20,377 bases of DNA from Deltaproteobacteria bacterium (GTDB lineage Bacteria > Myxococcota_A > UBA9160 > SMWR01): positions 1 to 20,377 of the forward strand of contig JAJDAM010000424.1 in assembly GCA_029261905.1 (NCBI GenBank). Direction: 5' to 3'. Numbering within the stretch: the first letter of the stretch is position 1; each line of letters opens with the position of its first letter. This document shows, piece after piece, positions 5,776 through 14,329 of the stretch. Below the pieces are notes generated by a model that did not search any database, was not told where the DNA came from, and was given only the letters and a program-made list of their open reading frames with translations. Made by a program: the position numbers and the translations under genes.

Positions 5776-6750
5776 GTGAAATACCGACGACTCGGCCACA
5801 GTGGACTCGCGGTCAGCGAAATCGGTTTGGGATCCTGGCTCACGTTCGGCTCGAAGCTCGATTCTCAGACGACCCGCACGATCGCTCGACGCGCATTCGA
5901 CCACGGCATCAATCTGTTCGACACGGCCGACGTCTACGCCGATGGCGCCGCCGAGATCGAACTGGGTCGCGCACTGGAGGGCCTTCCGAGGCGACACCTG
6001 GTGCTCGCGAGCAAGTGCTTCTTTCCGGCATCCGATCGGGCCAATGATCGCGGCCTGTCGCGCAAGCATCTCGTCGAGAGCGTCGATGAATCGCTGCGGC
6101 GACTTCGCGTCGACTATCTGGACCTCCACCAATGCCACCGATGGGACCCGAACACCCCCATCGATGAGACCGTCAGAACCTACGGAGACCTGATCCGACA
6201 GGGCAAACTGTTGTATTGGGGAGTCTCGCAGTGGACCTCGCAACAGATCGAACAGGCCTGTCGGTCTGCAGAGCTGCACGGCGCGTACCGACCCGTGTCC
6301 AACCAACCCGAATATTCCATCCTGAGCCGTGGCCTCGAATCCGATGTCGCCGGTACCTGTGCCCGCGAGGGCCTGTCGCAGCTGGTATTCAGCCCACTCG
6401 CACAGGGCGTATTGAGCGGGAAGTACAAGGGTGGCGCGCGTGCGGACGACAGCCGAGCGGCAGATTCCGAACGGAGTGGATGGATGCGGGACCTGCTCGA
6501 ACCCGACGCTCTCGAGCGCGTCGAGCGGCTCTCGACCCTCGCCAAGGAGCTGAAGTGCACGATGGCCCAGCTCGCGATCGCGTGGTGTTTGCGCGAGCCG
6601 AACGTCGCCAGCGCCATTGTCGGAGTGACCCGAATCAATCAACTCGAGGACAATGTCCTTGCGTCCGGAATCTCGATCCCCCGAGAGGTCGAGGCGCAAA
6701 TCGACCAGCTGTTCCCGCCAGCCGCTGCGGCACCCGAGCGTCGAGTCTAG
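5776..6750 (+). CDS. Aldo/keto reductase, AKR6/Kv-beta-like
   Basis: A 324-residue NADPH-dependent (beta/alpha)8-barrel oxidoreductase. It opens with KYRRLGHSGLAVSEIGLGSW, typical of the potassium-channel beta-subunit-like (AKR6, YghZ-like) branch. The catalytic tetrad is visible: Asp49 and Tyr54 in FDTADVYADGAAE, Lys80 in VLASKCF, and His121 in LHQCHRWDP. Further barrel motifs are YWGVSQWTS, FSPLAQGVLSGKY and the cofactor-binding tail SAIVGVTRINQLEDNV. The start is a GTG at 5776-5778; the frame is open far upstream but that part overlaps miaE in antisense. No ion channel gene is nearby, so it probably reduces small aldehydes or ketones. It is followed after 75 bp by the acyl-CoA synthetase on the same strand. 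Confidence 0.93.
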   Translation: MKYRRLGHSGLAVSEIGLGSWLTFGSKLDSQTTRTIARRAFDHGINLFDTADVYADGAAEIELGRALEGLPRRHLVLASKCFFPASDRANDRGLSRKHLVESVDESLRRLRVDYLDLHQCHRWDPNTPIDETVRTYGDLIRQGKLLYWGVSQWTSQQIEQACRSAELHGAYRPVSNQPEYSILSRGLESDVAGTCAREGLSQLVFSPLAQGVLSGKYKGGARADDSRAADSERSGWMRDLLEPDALERVERLSTLAKELKCTMAQLAIAWCLREPNVASAIVGVTRINQLEDNVLASGISIPREVEAQIDQLFPPAAAAPERRV

Positions 6751-6812
6751 ACTCGGTCATCTCAGCACCCGACCCACATCCCGCGACACAGCGCCCGCTG
6801 ATCGCCGATCCG

Positions 6813-6818
6813 AAGGAG
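6813..6818 (+). promoter_or_regulatory. Ribosome-binding site fixing the synthetase start
   Basis: AAGGAG, seven bases ahead of the ATG at 6826-6828. Confidence 0.8.
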
Positions 6819-6825
6819 CCGCATC

Positions 6826-8364
6826 ATGTATCCCGGTGAGTTTGCCAAGACACAGCCCGAAAAAGTCGCGTACCGCATGGCGAGCAGCGGTGAGACCGTC
6901 ACCTACAAACAACTCGATGAAGCCTCGAACCGTGGCGCGCAGCTTTTCCGGTCGCTCGGCCTGCAGGCCGGCGATCACATCGCGATCCACATGGAGAACA
7001 ATGCCCGGTTCTTCGAGATCTGCTGGGCGGCACAGCGCTCCGGCATCATCTATACCGCCATCAGTTCGAGGCTGACGGCGCCCGAACTCGAGTACATCGT
7101 CAGCGACTCGGGCGCTCGCGTCTACATCGGGTCACAAAAGCTCCGTGACGTCGCCGAGGCTGCCGGTGAGCTGTCGAACCTGGAAGGTCGCTACATGGTC
7201 GGCGGCGAGATCGAGGGCTTTCCCGATTGGGAACGAAGTATCGCCGAACACTCCGCCGACCCGATCGATGACGAAGTCGAAGGCAACGACATGCTCTACT
7301 CATCGGGCACGACGGGGCGACCGAAGGGCGTATCGATCCCGTTCGACGGCAAGCCGATCGGAACACCGCCGGCGATGCTCGGGCTGCTGCAGGGCTTGTA
7401 TGGTGCACAGCCGGACAGTGTCTACCTGTCGCCTGCGCCGTTCTATCACGCAGCTCCGCTGCGCTTCAACATGGCGATGATGCGACTCGGCGCCACCTGC
7501 ATCCTGATGGAGTCGTTCGATGCGATGGAAGCGTTGCGATTGATCGAGGAACACCGTGTATCGGTCAGCCAGTGGGTGCCGTCGATGTTCGTGCGGATGT
7601 TCAAGCTCAGCGATGAACAACGCGCAAAACACGACCTGTCGAGCTTGAAGAGCGCGATCCACGCCGCGGCACCCTGCCCGCTTCCGGTCAAAGAGAAGAT
7701 GATCGATTGGTGGGGGCCCGTGCTGTTCGAATACTATGCCGGGACCGAGGGCAATGGCTTCACCACCATCAACTCCGATGAGTGGATGACCCACAAGGGC
7801 TCGGTGGGCAAAGCCCTGCTCGGCGAAATCCACATCCTCGACGACGAGGGCGAGGAGCAACCCGCCGGTAAGCCGGGCGTGATCTATTTCGCCGGCGGCG
7901 GGAAGTTCGAATACCACAACGACGCGGAGAAGACGGCCGAATCCCAGAGCAAGCAGGGATGGAGCACGCTCGGCGACATCGGCTACCTCGACGAGGAGGG
8001 ATACCTCTACCTCACCGATCGCAAGTCGAACATGATCATCTCGGGTGGCGTCAACATCTATCCCCAGGAGTCGGAGAACGTGCTGATCACGCACCCCAAG
8101 GTCGCCGATGCGGCCGTGTTCGGTGTACCCAACGAGGACTTCGGTGAAGAAGTCAAAGCCGTGGTCCAGCCGATCGACATGGCGGATGCGAACGCCGACC
8201 TCGAAGCCGAGTTGTTGGAATTCTGCCAATCCCATCTCGCGAAGATCAAGTGCCCGCGATCGATCGACTTCGAAGCCGAGCTCCCGCGCCATCCAACCGG
8301 AAAGCTCTACAAGAGGCTGCTGAAGGATCGCTACTGGGGAGATCGCAAATCGCGAATCATCTAG
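6826..8364 (+). CDS. AMP-forming acyl-CoA synthetase (FadD-like)
   Basis: A 512-residue ANL-superfamily ligase that activates a carboxylic acid as acyl-AMP and then transfers it to CoA. Core motifs are in order: the P-loop LYSSGTTGRPKG (157-168), the adenine-binding FEYYAGTEGN (301-310), the ribose aspartate and hinge region in YLTDRKSNMIISGGVNIYP (395-413), and the C-terminal catalytic lysine in PTGKLYKRLL (Lys493). The N-terminus (MYPGEFAKTQPEKVAYRM) resembles fatty-acyl-CoA synthetases common in mycobacteria and some Myxococcota. Chain length and substrate cannot be read from sequence. It is complete, and its TAG overlaps the opposite-strand TAG of the next gene as a shared CTAG. It may be co-transcribed with the aldo/keto reductase. 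Confidence 0.95.
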   Translation: MYPGEFAKTQPEKVAYRMASSGETVTYKQLDEASNRGAQLFRSLGLQAGDHIAIHMENNARFFEICWAAQRSGIIYTAISSRLTAPELEYIVSDSGARVYIGSQKLRDVAEAAGELSNLEGRYMVGGEIEGFPDWERSIAEHSADPIDDEVEGNDMLYSSGTTGRPKGVSIPFDGKPIGTPPAMLGLLQGLYGAQPDSVYLSPAPFYHAAPLRFNMAMMRLGATCILMESFDAMEALRLIEEHRVSVSQWVPSMFVRMFKLSDEQRAKHDLSSLKSAIHAAAPCPLPVKEKMIDWWGPVLFEYYAGTEGNGFTTINSDEWMTHKGSVGKALLGEIHILDDEGEEQPAGKPGVIYFAGGGKFEYHNDAEKTAESQSKQGWSTLGDIGYLDEEGYLYLTDRKSNMIISGGVNIYPQESENVLITHPKVADAAVFGVPNEDFGEEVKAVVQPIDMADANADLEAELLEFCQSHLAKIKCPRSIDFEAELPRHPTGKLYKRLLKDRYWGDRKSRII

Positions 8365-10502
8365 GAGCCTGTCTTCAACGAGGCTCGACCCTGCCCGAGT
8401 GCGAACAACAGCCCTACGCCACCGAGTGCCGCGAGCCAGATGCCTGTTGCGAACGAACGGGGCGAATAACGCATCTCGACGGTGTGTTCACCCGCCGGCA
8501 CCGCTACCCCTCGAAAATTCGCGTTCGCGCGATACAGATCGGCCGGCTGGCCATCGACGGTCGCCACCCAGCCCGGGAAGTACGCGTCGGTGAGTACGAC
8601 GATCGCAGCGGTTTCTCCGTGTGTCTTCAGCCGGACCGTCTCTGGTTGGTAGGATTCGATCTCGACGCCCGCCGGATCGAATGGCACAGGACGATGTTGC
8701 GAAATCGAAGCTGGAGGTTTCTGCAACAAGACCATCGTTCGCGGGTCGAAGAGTTCCGACGTCATCAATTTCAACGCGGTGGCCAGCCGCGGCGGCTCGG
8801 GAATCGCCGCCGCCACCCGGTACGCCCGCGGCAAAGCGTGTCGGTTGCGAAACACCGACTCTTCGGCGCCCGCGGCCGAGACGCGCTCGTACCGATCCGC
8901 CAGCCAGGTCGGTGGGGCGCGGTCGACGATCGTTCCGATCGAGAACAGATCGAGGATGGCTGCGCGTGAACTGTCGCCGGGGAGGTTCAGCCATCCGAAG
9001 AACGGAGCAGCGACCCAATCTTCGTGTTTCTTGCGCGGATCCTTGGACGGCTTCAGCGTCAGCAGCGTCCGCGCTCGCCCGGTCTCGAAATACGTCAGCA
9101 GCTGCGCGGTGCGGGCCAGCGTCAACGGTTCCATGTCGTGAACGACCGACACATCACCGGGACGGCGAAGCTTGTGGGAACGACCGGTCCAGTAGACACG
9201 CGCGTACGGATCGGGATTCCAACGCAGACCGGTTGCTTCGATTTCTTCGGCGACCGATCGGGCTGGACCGAAGTCGCGCGAAAACGGACTCACCGACCGC
9301 AAGACCGGCAGCGTGCCCCACCCCGCGGCAACCGCCAGCGCCACGACACCGGCGACGGTACCCGCTCGGGGAACACGACGCAGCGCCTGCTGCAGATGCG
9401 ATGCACCCATCCCCGCAGCGATGGACAGCGCCAGCGTCGACAGCAGCCGGTAGCGGTACGGGAAGCGGAAATCCGACAGAACCGGCAGTTCTCGCAGCCA
9501 GCCGTACACCGGTACGGAGCCCGGAAACGATGCCAGCAATCCGAAGCCACCAATCGCCAACAACAACGCGATGCGCCCGCGGTGCGGCCCCGGCAACACG
9601 AGCGACAGCGGTGCCAGCAGCAACGCCGCAACCCCCGGCACTCCATCGTTGAAGCCACGGCTCAGGATGCTTCGCACGAAGACCGCGGGATCGTGGGGCC
9701 CCGGAACGAAGACGGCCTGTTCTTCGATGATCGAGCCCAACGCTCGGCAGCTGAGCCCGAGCAATTCCGATGCGGGCAACAGCTGCGGTGCCGCCAACAG
9801 CACACCCAACCCCGCTCCGACTGCGAGGGAGGCCCCTACACGCCAGGGGATCGTCCGCTCACGCACGACCCGGGTCAGCAGCCGCGCGCCACCATACAGC
9901 GCACAGGTCAATGCTGTCAGAGCCAACGTATAGGGCCAACCCGCGAGCGCGGGGAGTGCGGTCACCGCTGCAAGCGCTGCAATCGAGGTACCGGTAGGTC
10001 GGTCGATGATGCGATCGACCGCGAGCAGCACGGCGGGCATCCAGGCGGCCGTGTAGACGAGCGGCGGTGTCCACACACTGCCGACGACCTGGAAGGACGT
10101 CGCGTACGCCAATCCCGCCACGGCGGCGCCGATGCGCGACGCGCCCCATTGTCGTGCGAGCGCGCCAGCGGTCAGGACCGCGAGTGCGAGATGCAGCGAG
10201 ATCAGCGCGAGAAACGCAATTTCCGAGGGCAACAGCAGGTGGAGCCAGTTGGGTGGGTACAGTACACCGGGCTGGATCGTCGCCAGGAAAGGGCCACCGG
10301 CTCCCTGGTACGGATTCCACAGCGGCAGGTTTCCGTCGGCGAGTCGACTCGCCGCGAACTCCGCATTCGGCAGGTAGTAGGATCGGAAGTCACCCGACCA
10401 GTCCTCCGCGCCGCGCGTCAGGGTCGGCAGCGTGGCCTGCGTCCCCAGCGAGAGCCAGAGCACGACCGTGGCGATCGCAGTCGCGCCCAACCAACGGCTC
10501 AC
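8361..10502 (-). CDS. YfhO-like multi-spanning membrane protein
   Basis: A 713-residue inner-membrane protein. About the first 430 residues hold many hydrophobic helices with the GT-C-like loop RSYYLPNAEFAASRLADGNL, then LPLWNPYQGAGGPF and PGVLYPPNWLHLLLP near the N-terminus. The C-terminal third is soluble and probably periplasmic. It ends in the typical YfhO stretch AYFPGWVATVDGQPADLYR, then VPAGEHTVEMRYSP, before a last membrane helix. YfhO proteins are linked to glycosylation of envelope polymers (for example lipoteichoic acid in Gram-positives); here the acceptor is unknown. The GTG at 10500-10502 overlaps the upstream TGA as GTGA, implying translational coupling to the GT2 gene. The open frame extends further upstream, but that part is a shadow of the GT2 gene. 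Confidence 0.88.
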   Translation of the reverse strand: MSRWLGATAIATVVLWLSLGTQATLPTLTRGAEDWSGDFRSYYLPNAEFAASRLADGNLPLWNPYQGAGGPFLATIQPGVLYPPNWLHLLLPSEIAFLALISLHLALAVLTAGALARQWGASRIGAAVAGLAYATSFQVVGSVWTPPLVYTAAWMPAVLLAVDRIIDRPTGTSIAALAAVTALPALAGWPYTLALTALTCALYGGARLLTRVVRERTIPWRVGASLAVGAGLGVLLAAPQLLPASELLGLSCRALGSIIEEQAVFVPGPHDPAVFVRSILSRGFNDGVPGVAALLLAPLSLVLPGPHRGRIALLLAIGGFGLLASFPGSVPVYGWLRELPVLSDFRFPYRYRLLSTLALSIAAGMGASHLQQALRRVPRAGTVAGVVALAVAAGWGTLPVLRSVSPFSRDFGPARSVAEEIEATGLRWNPDPYARVYWTGRSHKLRRPGDVSVVHDMEPLTLARTAQLLTYFETGRARTLLTLKPSKDPRKKHEDWVAAPFFGWLNLPGDSSRAAILDLFSIGTIVDRAPPTWLADRYERVSAAGAEESVFRNRHALPRAYRVAAAIPEPPRLATALKLMTSELFDPRTMVLLQKPPASISQHRPVPFDPAGVEIESYQPETVRLKTHGETAAIVVLTDAYFPGWVATVDGQPADLYRANANFRGVAVPAGEHTVEMRYSPRSFATGIWLAALGGVGLLFALGQGRASLKTGS

Positions 10503-11509
10503 CGCTGATCGAGCCCAGCCGTAGAGTCGATCACGTAGCGCGGACGGCGCTTCACTTCTTCGTAGGTGCGACCAATGTATTCGCTGACGATTCCGATCGA
10601 GAGCATCTGAATCCCACCGAAGATCAGGATCAGCACGACGAGTGTCGTCCAGCCGGTTCCGTCGACATTGCCCGCCCAGTAGGCGATCAGCGAGAAGATC
10701 CCGAACCCGATCCCGAACAACGTCGTTCCGAATCCCAACAGCGCGATCAGTCGCAGCGGCACCACCGAGAACGAGAAGATTCCGTCGAGCGCCAGCCGCA
10801 GCATCGACCAGAATTGGTACTTGCTGCGACCTGCGAACCGTTCGCCGACCGCGTAGTCGAAGTAGACCTCTTCGAATCCCAGCCACGGAATCAGGCCCCG
10901 CGCAAAGATGAAACGCTCCTCGAGCGCATTGAACGCGTCGACGACGCGGCGATCGAGAAGACGAAAGTCGGCCGCCGCCGGCGTGATGGAGATGGGTGTC
11001 AGTGCCGACATCACGCGATAGAACGCGCGACCGAGCAGTTCCTTGGAATCCGGCCGGCTCCCGGCAGGGGGCTGGCGGATCGTGTTGACCACATCGATGC
11101 CCTCGAGCCAGGCGCTGATCAGCGTGGGAATGAATTCGGGTGGGTGCTGCAGATCGCCATCCATGATGACCACAGCATCACCGCTCGCACGATCGAGCCC
11201 GGCCGCCAATGCGGCCTGGTGACCGAAGCTACGCGTGAACCGAATCGTCTTGACGGCCGGATCGGTCTTTCGGGTTTCGGCAATCGCCAGCGCGGTGCCA
11301 TCCGTGCTGCCGTCATCGACGAACAGCAGTTCATAGCGGGTGTTCGCATTCGCCAATGCGGACGCGACACGACGTGCGAGTTCCGCGACGCAGCCTTCCT
11401 CGTTGAGAACGGGCACGACGATCGATACGAGGGGATTGTCAGGGCGTGTTTTCGGCACCAACGAATTCAACCGTAGCTCAATTTCAGTTGGGGGGTCTTT
11501 CGGTGACAC
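10499..11509 (-). CDS. GT2 family glycosyltransferase, polyprenyl-phosphate sugar synthase type (GtrB/DPM-like)
   Basis: A 336-residue enzyme likely to transfer a sugar from a nucleotide donor to a polyprenyl phosphate on the cytosolic face. The GT-A domain shows SIVVPVLNEEG (29-39), VDDGSTDG (64-71), and MDGDLQHPPE (116-125) with the metal-binding aspartates. The acceptor-site motif ERFAGRSKYQFW follows (223-234). Two membrane helices (about 248-280 and 286-310) and the closing SEYIGRTYEEVKRRPRYVI are typical of GtrB and DPM-type enzymes. The only start allowed upstream is a GTG at 11507-11509, with no clear Shine-Dalgarno sequence; a later TTG is possible. Lipid-linked sugars made here would be natural donors for the GT39-like and YfhO-like neighbours. 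Confidence 0.93.
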   Translation of the reverse strand: MSPKDPPTEIELRLNSLVPKTRPDNPLVSIVVPVLNEEGCVAELARRVASALANANTRYELLFVDDGSTDGTALAIAETRKTDPAVKTIRFTRSFGHQAALAAGLDRASGDAVVIMDGDLQHPPEFIPTLISAWLEGIDVVNTIRQPPAGSRPDSKELLGRAFYRVMSALTPISITPAAADFRLLDRRVVDAFNALEERFIFARGLIPWLGFEEVYFDYAVGERFAGRSKYQFWSMLRLALDGIFSFSVVPLRLIALLGFGTTLFGIGFGIFSLIAYWAGNVDGTGWTTLVVLILIFGGIQMLSIGIVSEYIGRTYEEVKRRPRYVIDSTAGLDQR

Positions 11510-11528
11510 GATACGACACTACACGGCA

Positions 11529-12347
11529 CTACGACTCCGGCCGGGTGCCGATTGCAGTCCAGCTGTAGCCGCGCCTGTGGTGGAGTTGGACATCGCGAAA
11601 CCCGGCGCGCTCGAGCATTTCGGCCACTTCGTCGCGTTTGTAGTACTTCACGTAGCTCGGGTTGAGCTGGTCATAGATCGTCAGCATCCGCTCGCGGCGT
11701 GTCACTCGCGCCAACGTGTTGACCAGGTAGTCACGCAGCGGCAGCGGCAAGCCGGTGAGCTTGCACAGCCCGATATACAGATCGACGACACCCGTCAGCA
11801 GATGGCACAAACCGGCGAGCGCCCAATGTGGCAGCCGTGTCGTGACCGAACGCAACGCGGCGAGTGCGAGCACGTACGCCTCGTTTCCCTCGTGACCGTA
11901 CACCCAGATGACGAGCTTGCCGCCGGGATGCAACGCCTCTCGCGCGGCTTGCAGGGTCGGCTGCGGATCGCGGATGAATTGGATCACGCCGATCGAGATC
12001 GCGAAATCCAGGTCGCCGCGTGCAGGCAGTTCGCCGCCTCGACCGTGGATCACCTCGACCCGGTCGCCGAACTCGCTGAGATTGGCTCGAAGAATCTCGA
12101 CCCCGACAGACGGCTCGACCGCTACGACATTCTCGACGCCAGCATCGAGCAGCATTCGAACGATGCGGCCCGTACCGCTGCCGATGTCGACGACCCGGGC
12201 ACCGCGCAATTCGTCGAATGAAACCAGTGGCCCCAGCATGTCGGCGAGCAGTTCGACCGAGCCGTAGTAGCCGTCGTTGTCTCCATAGTGGGTCCACTGA
12301 TCGCCGAAATCGCGAATCGTCTGGTCGTCTTGGGACGCCGACTTCAT
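11529..12347 (-). CDS. Class I SAM-dependent methyltransferase
   Basis: A 272-residue methyltransferase with SAM-binding motif I RVVDIGSGTGR (51-61), an acidic residue at the end of the second strand (VVAVEPS, Glu78), FAISIGVIQFI around the fourth strand, and HPGGKLVIWVYGHEGNE after it. The stretch ARVTRRERMLTIYDQLNPSY (about 206-225) and the following KYYKRDEVAEMLERAGF are seen in methyltransferases of polysaccharide clusters. The mid-region with LCHLLTGVVDLYIGL is hydrophobic and may touch the membrane. The start is the ATG at 12345-12347. It sits 19 bp ahead of the GT2 gene in the same direction, so modification of a sugar or lipid carrier in the same pathway is a reasonable inference. The substrate is unknown. 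Confidence 0.88.
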   Translation of the reverse strand: MKSASQDDQTIRDFGDQWTHYGDNDGYYGSVELLADMLGPLVSFDELRGARVVDIGSGTGRIVRMLLDAGVENVVAVEPSVGVEILRANLSEFGDRVEVIHGRGGELPARGDLDFAISIGVIQFIRDPQPTLQAAREALHPGGKLVIWVYGHEGNEAYVLALAALRSVTTRLPHWALAGLCHLLTGVVDLYIGLCKLTGLPLPLRDYLVNTLARVTRRERMLTIYDQLNPSYVKYYKRDEVAEMLERAGFRDVQLHHRRGYSWTAIGTRPES

Positions 12348-12411
12348 GCTCGATCACCCGTTTCCACGCCGCTCCGTTCGCGCGAGTCTAGTCGCATCAC
12401 CCGTCAACATG

Positions 12412-12433
12412 CCCGCCACAGGCCCGCCACAGG
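12412..12433. repeat. Two tandem copies of an 11-bp sequence
   Basis: CCCGCCACAGG occurs twice in direct succession in the 141-bp gap between the GT39-like gene and the methyltransferase. The copies are flanked by two copies of CATGCCCG. This is short and may be simple slippage. Confidence 0.6.
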
Positions 12434-12488
12434 CCCCGCATGCCCGTTGGTGGTCTTTCGGCCTTCTCGCGCGCGTACCTGAGAGACC

Positions 12489-14210
12489 TCAACGAGCCGA
12501 TCCCGAATCGATTCGGACAAAGACCTCGAGCCGTTGCGGGTCGCGGTCTGCGAGCGCGGTCACGAACCGGTGAGGGTCCGGCGTCGAAGTCGACTTCGAA
12601 AGCGCCGGTACATTGTTGTAGTGCAGGTCGCGAACCTCGAACGGAACCGTTCGAAACTGGTCGGGTGCACGTTTCACGAACGCCATCGCATCGGGCAACG
12701 AAGAACGCCAACGGCGCCGCGGCACCACCAGGTCTGGTTCGAGCAACCGATCCCTGCGGATGTTGTTGCGGCTGAGGCCGACGATCGTGTGGCTGCCCAG
12801 GTAGTACATGTAGGGGTGATTTTCGTAGTTGGTCGCGATCACGAGCCGATCGGGATGCGGATACTGCTCGCGAATCCAAGGGATCACGTAATCGAGTGGT
12901 CCCCGATACGGCTCGGTGATTTCGCTGTACCGACCGCGAATCTCGTCGATTCGCGAAGCCCCGGTGACGGCCGTCGCCAACACGATCACTGCCAACCCGA
13001 CTGCATGCAGCGTGGCACTCGAAGCCTTCGTGCGGGCGCTGAAACACATTGCATCCAACAAGAAGACCACCGTCAGCACGGGACTCAAAACGATGAAGTA
13101 GCGCTCGTACACCAGAGGGTTCAGGCAACTCAGCAGCGAATACCCGATCGCGAAACCAATGAGCTGCGTGCTGACCCGACGGCCGCGTACTTCCCACTCG
13201 TCGAGATGCCCCGGAGCGGTCCGATCGATGCACAGCAACGCCACGCGACACAGCACGACGAGCCCGAGCATCTCGTATCGCAGCAGGTGGACGATGAGGT
13301 TCTTCCCGTTCGCGAGGAAAACCTGCGCCGAGAATCCGACGTGCTTCGAAAACTCGGCCGCGATCGAAAACGTCTCGAAAAAGACCAACAGCGGCACCAC
13401 GCACACGCCGGCCGCGGCCAGCGGCGTCAGCGATGTCGCGATTCGTTTTACGGCTGTTCGTGGTTCGCGGGTGGCGGACCGACTCGCCGAGACCTCTCGC
13501 CAAAGCGCCTCGACCCCGAGCAATAAACCCATGATGAAGAACGCGGAGTAGAAGACGTTGAACAGCAGAACGAGGAGAAGCGCCAGCGAGATCGCATACC
13601 GGCGATAGCTGAGCGTCTCGAATACGACGTAGCGAAAATGAACCCAGCCAATCGCAGCAACCAACAGGATCAACAGCGAGTAGTAGCGGGCTTCGCGCAG
13701 GTGCAGCAGCAACGAAATCGACACACAACATCCCAGCAGGAAGTAGATCGCGAAGCGGCGCGCACGGCCTGGCTGCCCTCGGAACACCGGGGTGATGGCG
13801 AGCACGACGATCCCGATCGCGAGCGCGCCAGCCAACGCAAACGGAATCCGAACCCACCAGGTCTTCGCGTACAGATCCTCGGTCGCGGCGGCGGCCAGCA
13901 CACCGGGTACCGCAAAGTAGAAGTGGCCCCAGGTGGTTCCGATGTACGCGTCCGTGCGCTCATCGATGCCGAGCGTCACATTTGAGCCGAACTCGTAAAC
14001 GACGTTCTTCCGCCCGTGTACCTTCGGGAAGCCGTTTTGCAGGATGCGGGTCGCGAACACCGCCGTCTCCGCTTCGTCTTGCCACAACAGCGGATACGAA
14101 AGGTTCTTCAACAAGATCGTCAAGCAGAGGAGGCTGCAGATCCCGATCAGGCCGATTTCGATATTCCGCTGCATTTTCGCTGGATTCCACCTGATGCCGG
14201 TCCGGAGCAT
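12489..14210 (-). CDS. GT39/PMT-like integral membrane glycosyltransferase
   Basis: A 573-residue multi-spanning protein of the GT-C type (ArnT/PMT_2-like). These enzymes use lipid-linked sugars to glycosylate lipids, glycans or proteins on the periplasmic side. The first membrane helix (about 18-35) is followed by YPLLWQDEAETAVFATRIL, whose Asp45-Glu46 pair matches the catalytic acidic motif of the first periplasmic loop. Further helices follow to about residue 415, including LHLREARYYSLLILLVAA, then a soluble C-terminal part of about 150 residues. I give the ATG at 14208-14210, but the ATG at 14172-14174 (561 residues) is about as likely; neither has a good Shine-Dalgarno sequence. It is the first gene of the minus-strand glycan cluster and is divergent from the desaturase. 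Confidence 0.83.
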   Translation of the reverse strand: MLRTGIRWNPAKMQRNIEIGLIGICSLLCLTILLKNLSYPLLWQDEAETAVFATRILQNGFPKVHGRKNVVYEFGSNVTLGIDERTDAYIGTTWGHFYFAVPGVLAAAATEDLYAKTWWVRIPFALAGALAIGIVVLAITPVFRGQPGRARRFAIYFLLGCCVSISLLLHLREARYYSLLILLVAAIGWVHFRYVVFETLSYRRYAISLALLLVLLFNVFYSAFFIMGLLLGVEALWREVSASRSATREPRTAVKRIATSLTPLAAAGVCVVPLLVFFETFSIAAEFSKHVGFSAQVFLANGKNLIVHLLRYEMLGLVVLCRVALLCIDRTAPGHLDEWEVRGRRVSTQLIGFAIGYSLLSCLNPLVYERYFIVLSPVLTVVFLLDAMCFSARTKASSATLHAVGLAVIVLATAVTGASRIDEIRGRYSEITEPYRGPLDYVIPWIREQYPHPDRLVIATNYENHPYMYYLGSHTIVGLSRNNIRRDRLLEPDLVVPRRRWRSSLPDAMAFVKRAPDQFRTVPFEVRDLHYNNVPALSKSTSTPDPHRFVTALADRDPQRLEVFVRIDSGSAR

Positions 14211-14329
14211 CCAGACGAATTGGTATCACACAACTATTACGAAACTCAGCAGATTCCATCCCGATACATTCGATAGCCTCCAATTGCGGTCCATCCCCCT
14301 GCGCCGCGCCTCAAACCCCAGGAGACTCG

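Noticed and set aside
9024..10508. Open frame of 494 codons on the plus strand
   Set aside because: It is antisense to the YfhO-like gene, rich in Arg, Gln and Pro with no domain or membrane pattern; a GC-rich shadow frame.
10067..11476. Open frame of 469 codons on the plus strand
   Set aside because: Antisense to the YfhO-like and GT2 genes, low-complexity basic composition, no ribosome-binding site.
12397..13857. Open frame of 486 codons on the minus strand
   Set aside because: It lies in another frame of the GT39-like gene and has the Arg-rich composition of a frame-shifted shadow.
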